Below, piece after piece: positions 62,309 through 64,000 of a stretch of 64,000 bases of DNA (its first letter is position 1; each line of letters starts with the position of its first letter). Made by a program: the position numbers and the translations under genes. Under the pieces are notes generated by a model that ran no database searches, was not told the DNA's origin, and was given only the letters and a program-made list of their open reading frames with translations. The stretch is from positions 51,114,734-51,178,733 of the forward strand of contig OX365946.1 in the NCBI GenBank assembly GCA_947247005.1, in the 5' to 3' direction. This DNA is from Spisula solida (taxonomy: Eukaryota; Mollusca; Bivalvia; Venerida; Mactridae).

Positions 62309-63775
62309 TCTATTTATTTAATGCTTATATGGTGTCAAAACTGGTACTATTCATGCCAAATTACCACTGTGGTTAGGCTACGTATGAATATGTTATTCCA
62401 TTCATATTTTCACTTCAAAATCCGCAATCTTGGATTATAGTGAATAGGTGAAAACGGCTTTGTTTAAGAATTTTGCATCAAATCATACACCAACTTGTAG
62501 GAAATGGTCTAACTAAGAATAAAAACCCCCACATGACATGTTTCCGTTCAGTAATATAAAAGTTACAGACATTTTAGTGTTGAGATTTTGGTAAATTAAA
62601 GTAGTCCCTGTGAGGGGGCGGAGCTTATATCAGTCACATTGTAGGTGATAACCAGTGACAGATATGGGTTTTATTTCACTGATAGAACTCCATATCTCAT
62701 CAGATAGCATTAAATAAGAAATATTATCTACATAGACTTCTAACGCAAGTATGGTTACACCATTAGCTAGGGTGTCTCCCCCGCCCCCAATGAATCCAGA
62801 ATACGTTTTAATTTTCAGCAAATCCTGAATACCACCTTATTTTTCGCTGAATCCCGAATACGTTTAGCCAGTTTAGAAATAAAAAACAGCATTGAAGACA
62901 CATTTAACAAGAAATATCTTTGAAAAGATATACACCGTTGAATTAAATGACATACTGCAAATGTTATAAATGTATATTTTTTCAATACATTTGCGAGAGG
63001 TGTCAAGTCAAGATGTAGTTTTAGACATGAAAAAGTGAATCTGCCACTCAAAAATATATCGAAGCAGACACATTTCTTAGAGACATCCATCCATCATGAC
63101 AGAGAAATGTCCAGCACAATTGTGATATGTTTCCCCCACAATATGTGGGAAACAGAAGTATGAGATTGTATATTATATTCTGACCGTAACAAAAAACGTA
63201 AGGTGTTGTAATTTAAAAACGGGTTGGATCATTTAAAAATGGAGATATCTGACAATCATGTAAAGTAATATAAAATGGTGTAAGTTTAGTATTTGCTATT
63301 ACAATGAGACATGCACTCATATGCATATCCACATGTTACACAAAAACGAGAAATTAAACAAAACAAAAATGGATTTTAAACAATCTTTGTTACATTTACA
63401 GAACAAAATGGCAAATTTAAACTGCCCATTTTCAAGTCAAATTGGTGTTTCTTGTATATTTTGCTTTATAACTGTTTCACATTCATAGTCACATGTTTCA
63501 GTTCTTTTGGTAAAACAGATGCACATAAATATAATTTATTGTTACATAAAATAATTAATGTCAGTGTTTTTATACTTCGGCTGCAATGTACAGCCTTTGT
63601 TTGCTTTTAATGGATGTGTGTTGATTTGGGTAATACTATATCCATAACTTGGATTACCCAAGTTAATTATATACCTACCGGTATAAGTAGCAGACAAATT
63701 GATGACGTATGTTGGGAATCTCTCCTAGCCGATAACATGATTGGTTGCTTTTGATGAGTCACTATGGACAAGTTA
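62309..63775. other. gene-free sequence after the array
   Basis: No exon, RNA or repeat recognised on either strand. A small inverted motif TTTCCCCCACA / TGTGGGAAA lies at about 63131-63152. Confidence 0.45.
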
Positions 63776-63880
63776 TAGTTAGAACATATTAAGTAAATTT
63801 GAATGATTAAAAAGGGCGGAGCGAGCGAAGCGAAGCGAGTCCTTTTTAGTCATTAAAATTCACTTAATATGTTCTAACTA
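63776..63880. mobile_element. 105-bp palindromic element with GCGAGCGAAGCGAAGCGAG loop
   Basis: Arms 63776-63815 and 63841-63880 pair at about 37 of 40 positions (outer TAGTTAGAACATATTAAGT). The flank 'ACTAACTTAGAATATAACAT' resembles the start of units 2 and 3 ('CTAACTTAGAATGTAAATAA', then 'GAGTGCTTCGCTTCGC', at 19410 and 29240). A copy or half-copy of this family may therefore mark the left edge of those units. Confidence 0.8.
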
Positions 63881-64000
63881 ACTTAGAATATAACATTTTG
63901 CATTCTGATTGGTCGATAGAAAGTAGCGCCAACGCATGACGTCAAAAAGAGTATATTAAGTCAGACAGGCTAAGCAGCACACCGTTCAAAATCGTTCTCT

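Overview
The window looks like a piece of nuclear genome from a bivalve mollusc. It is AT-rich and gene-poor, genes are split by GT-AG introns, and it is packed with repeats typical of bivalves: pearl-like/Helentron-type elements with (GACG)n microsatellites and tandem cores, and repeats carrying 'CTCACCTGAGC' ends. There is no prokaryotic operon organisation. Almost all short open frames are chance or repeat-derived.

One convincing host gene is present. Positions 12105-14430 (+) hold three exons encoding TM3 to the C-terminus of a class A peptide GPCR of the neuromedin U receptor / pyrokinin-CAPA receptor family. The exons for the N-terminus and TM1-TM2 were not found in the window. A second, broken copy lies at 58176-61920 (+). 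It has an insertion in TM4, small indels, an in-frame stop in TM6, an eroded TM7 exon and almost no C-terminal tail.

The two receptor copies are the ends of a larger structure. The window is largely a degenerate tandem array of about five related segmental units: unit 1 (about 1474-14915), unit 2 (19395-26039), unit 3 (27291-36439), unit 4 (36741-39990) and unit 5 (46437-62150). Units 2 and 3 are very similar to each other and both switch at the same base into an AT-rich satellite (family D), so they lack the receptor exons. Unit 4 runs about 200 bases past that point and then loses homology. Units 1 and 5 are older and more diverged, and they keep receptor sequence.

Mobile elements punctuate the array and are often dated by 'empty sites' in sister units. 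They include a 5'-truncated non-LTR retrotransposon with a complete RT palm (9628-11144, minus), a second LINE remnant (51350-52440, minus), a decayed Tc1-like element with TA duplication (29718-30951), a 645-bp insertion with target duplication (19831-20475), several non-autonomous inverted-repeat elements (1885-2119, 20791-20920, 42874-43805, 53859-55778, 58579-59565), two tRNA-derived SINE copies (40660-40775, 42619-42788), and pearl-like elements (858-1300, 29081-29183, 44099-45352, 57147-57738). A 78-bp/24-bp minisatellite at 23880-24395 differs in copy number between units. Nothing here forms a pathway. The biological story is a duplicated neuropeptide-receptor locus in which one copy decayed while non-coding parts of the unit kept being copied.
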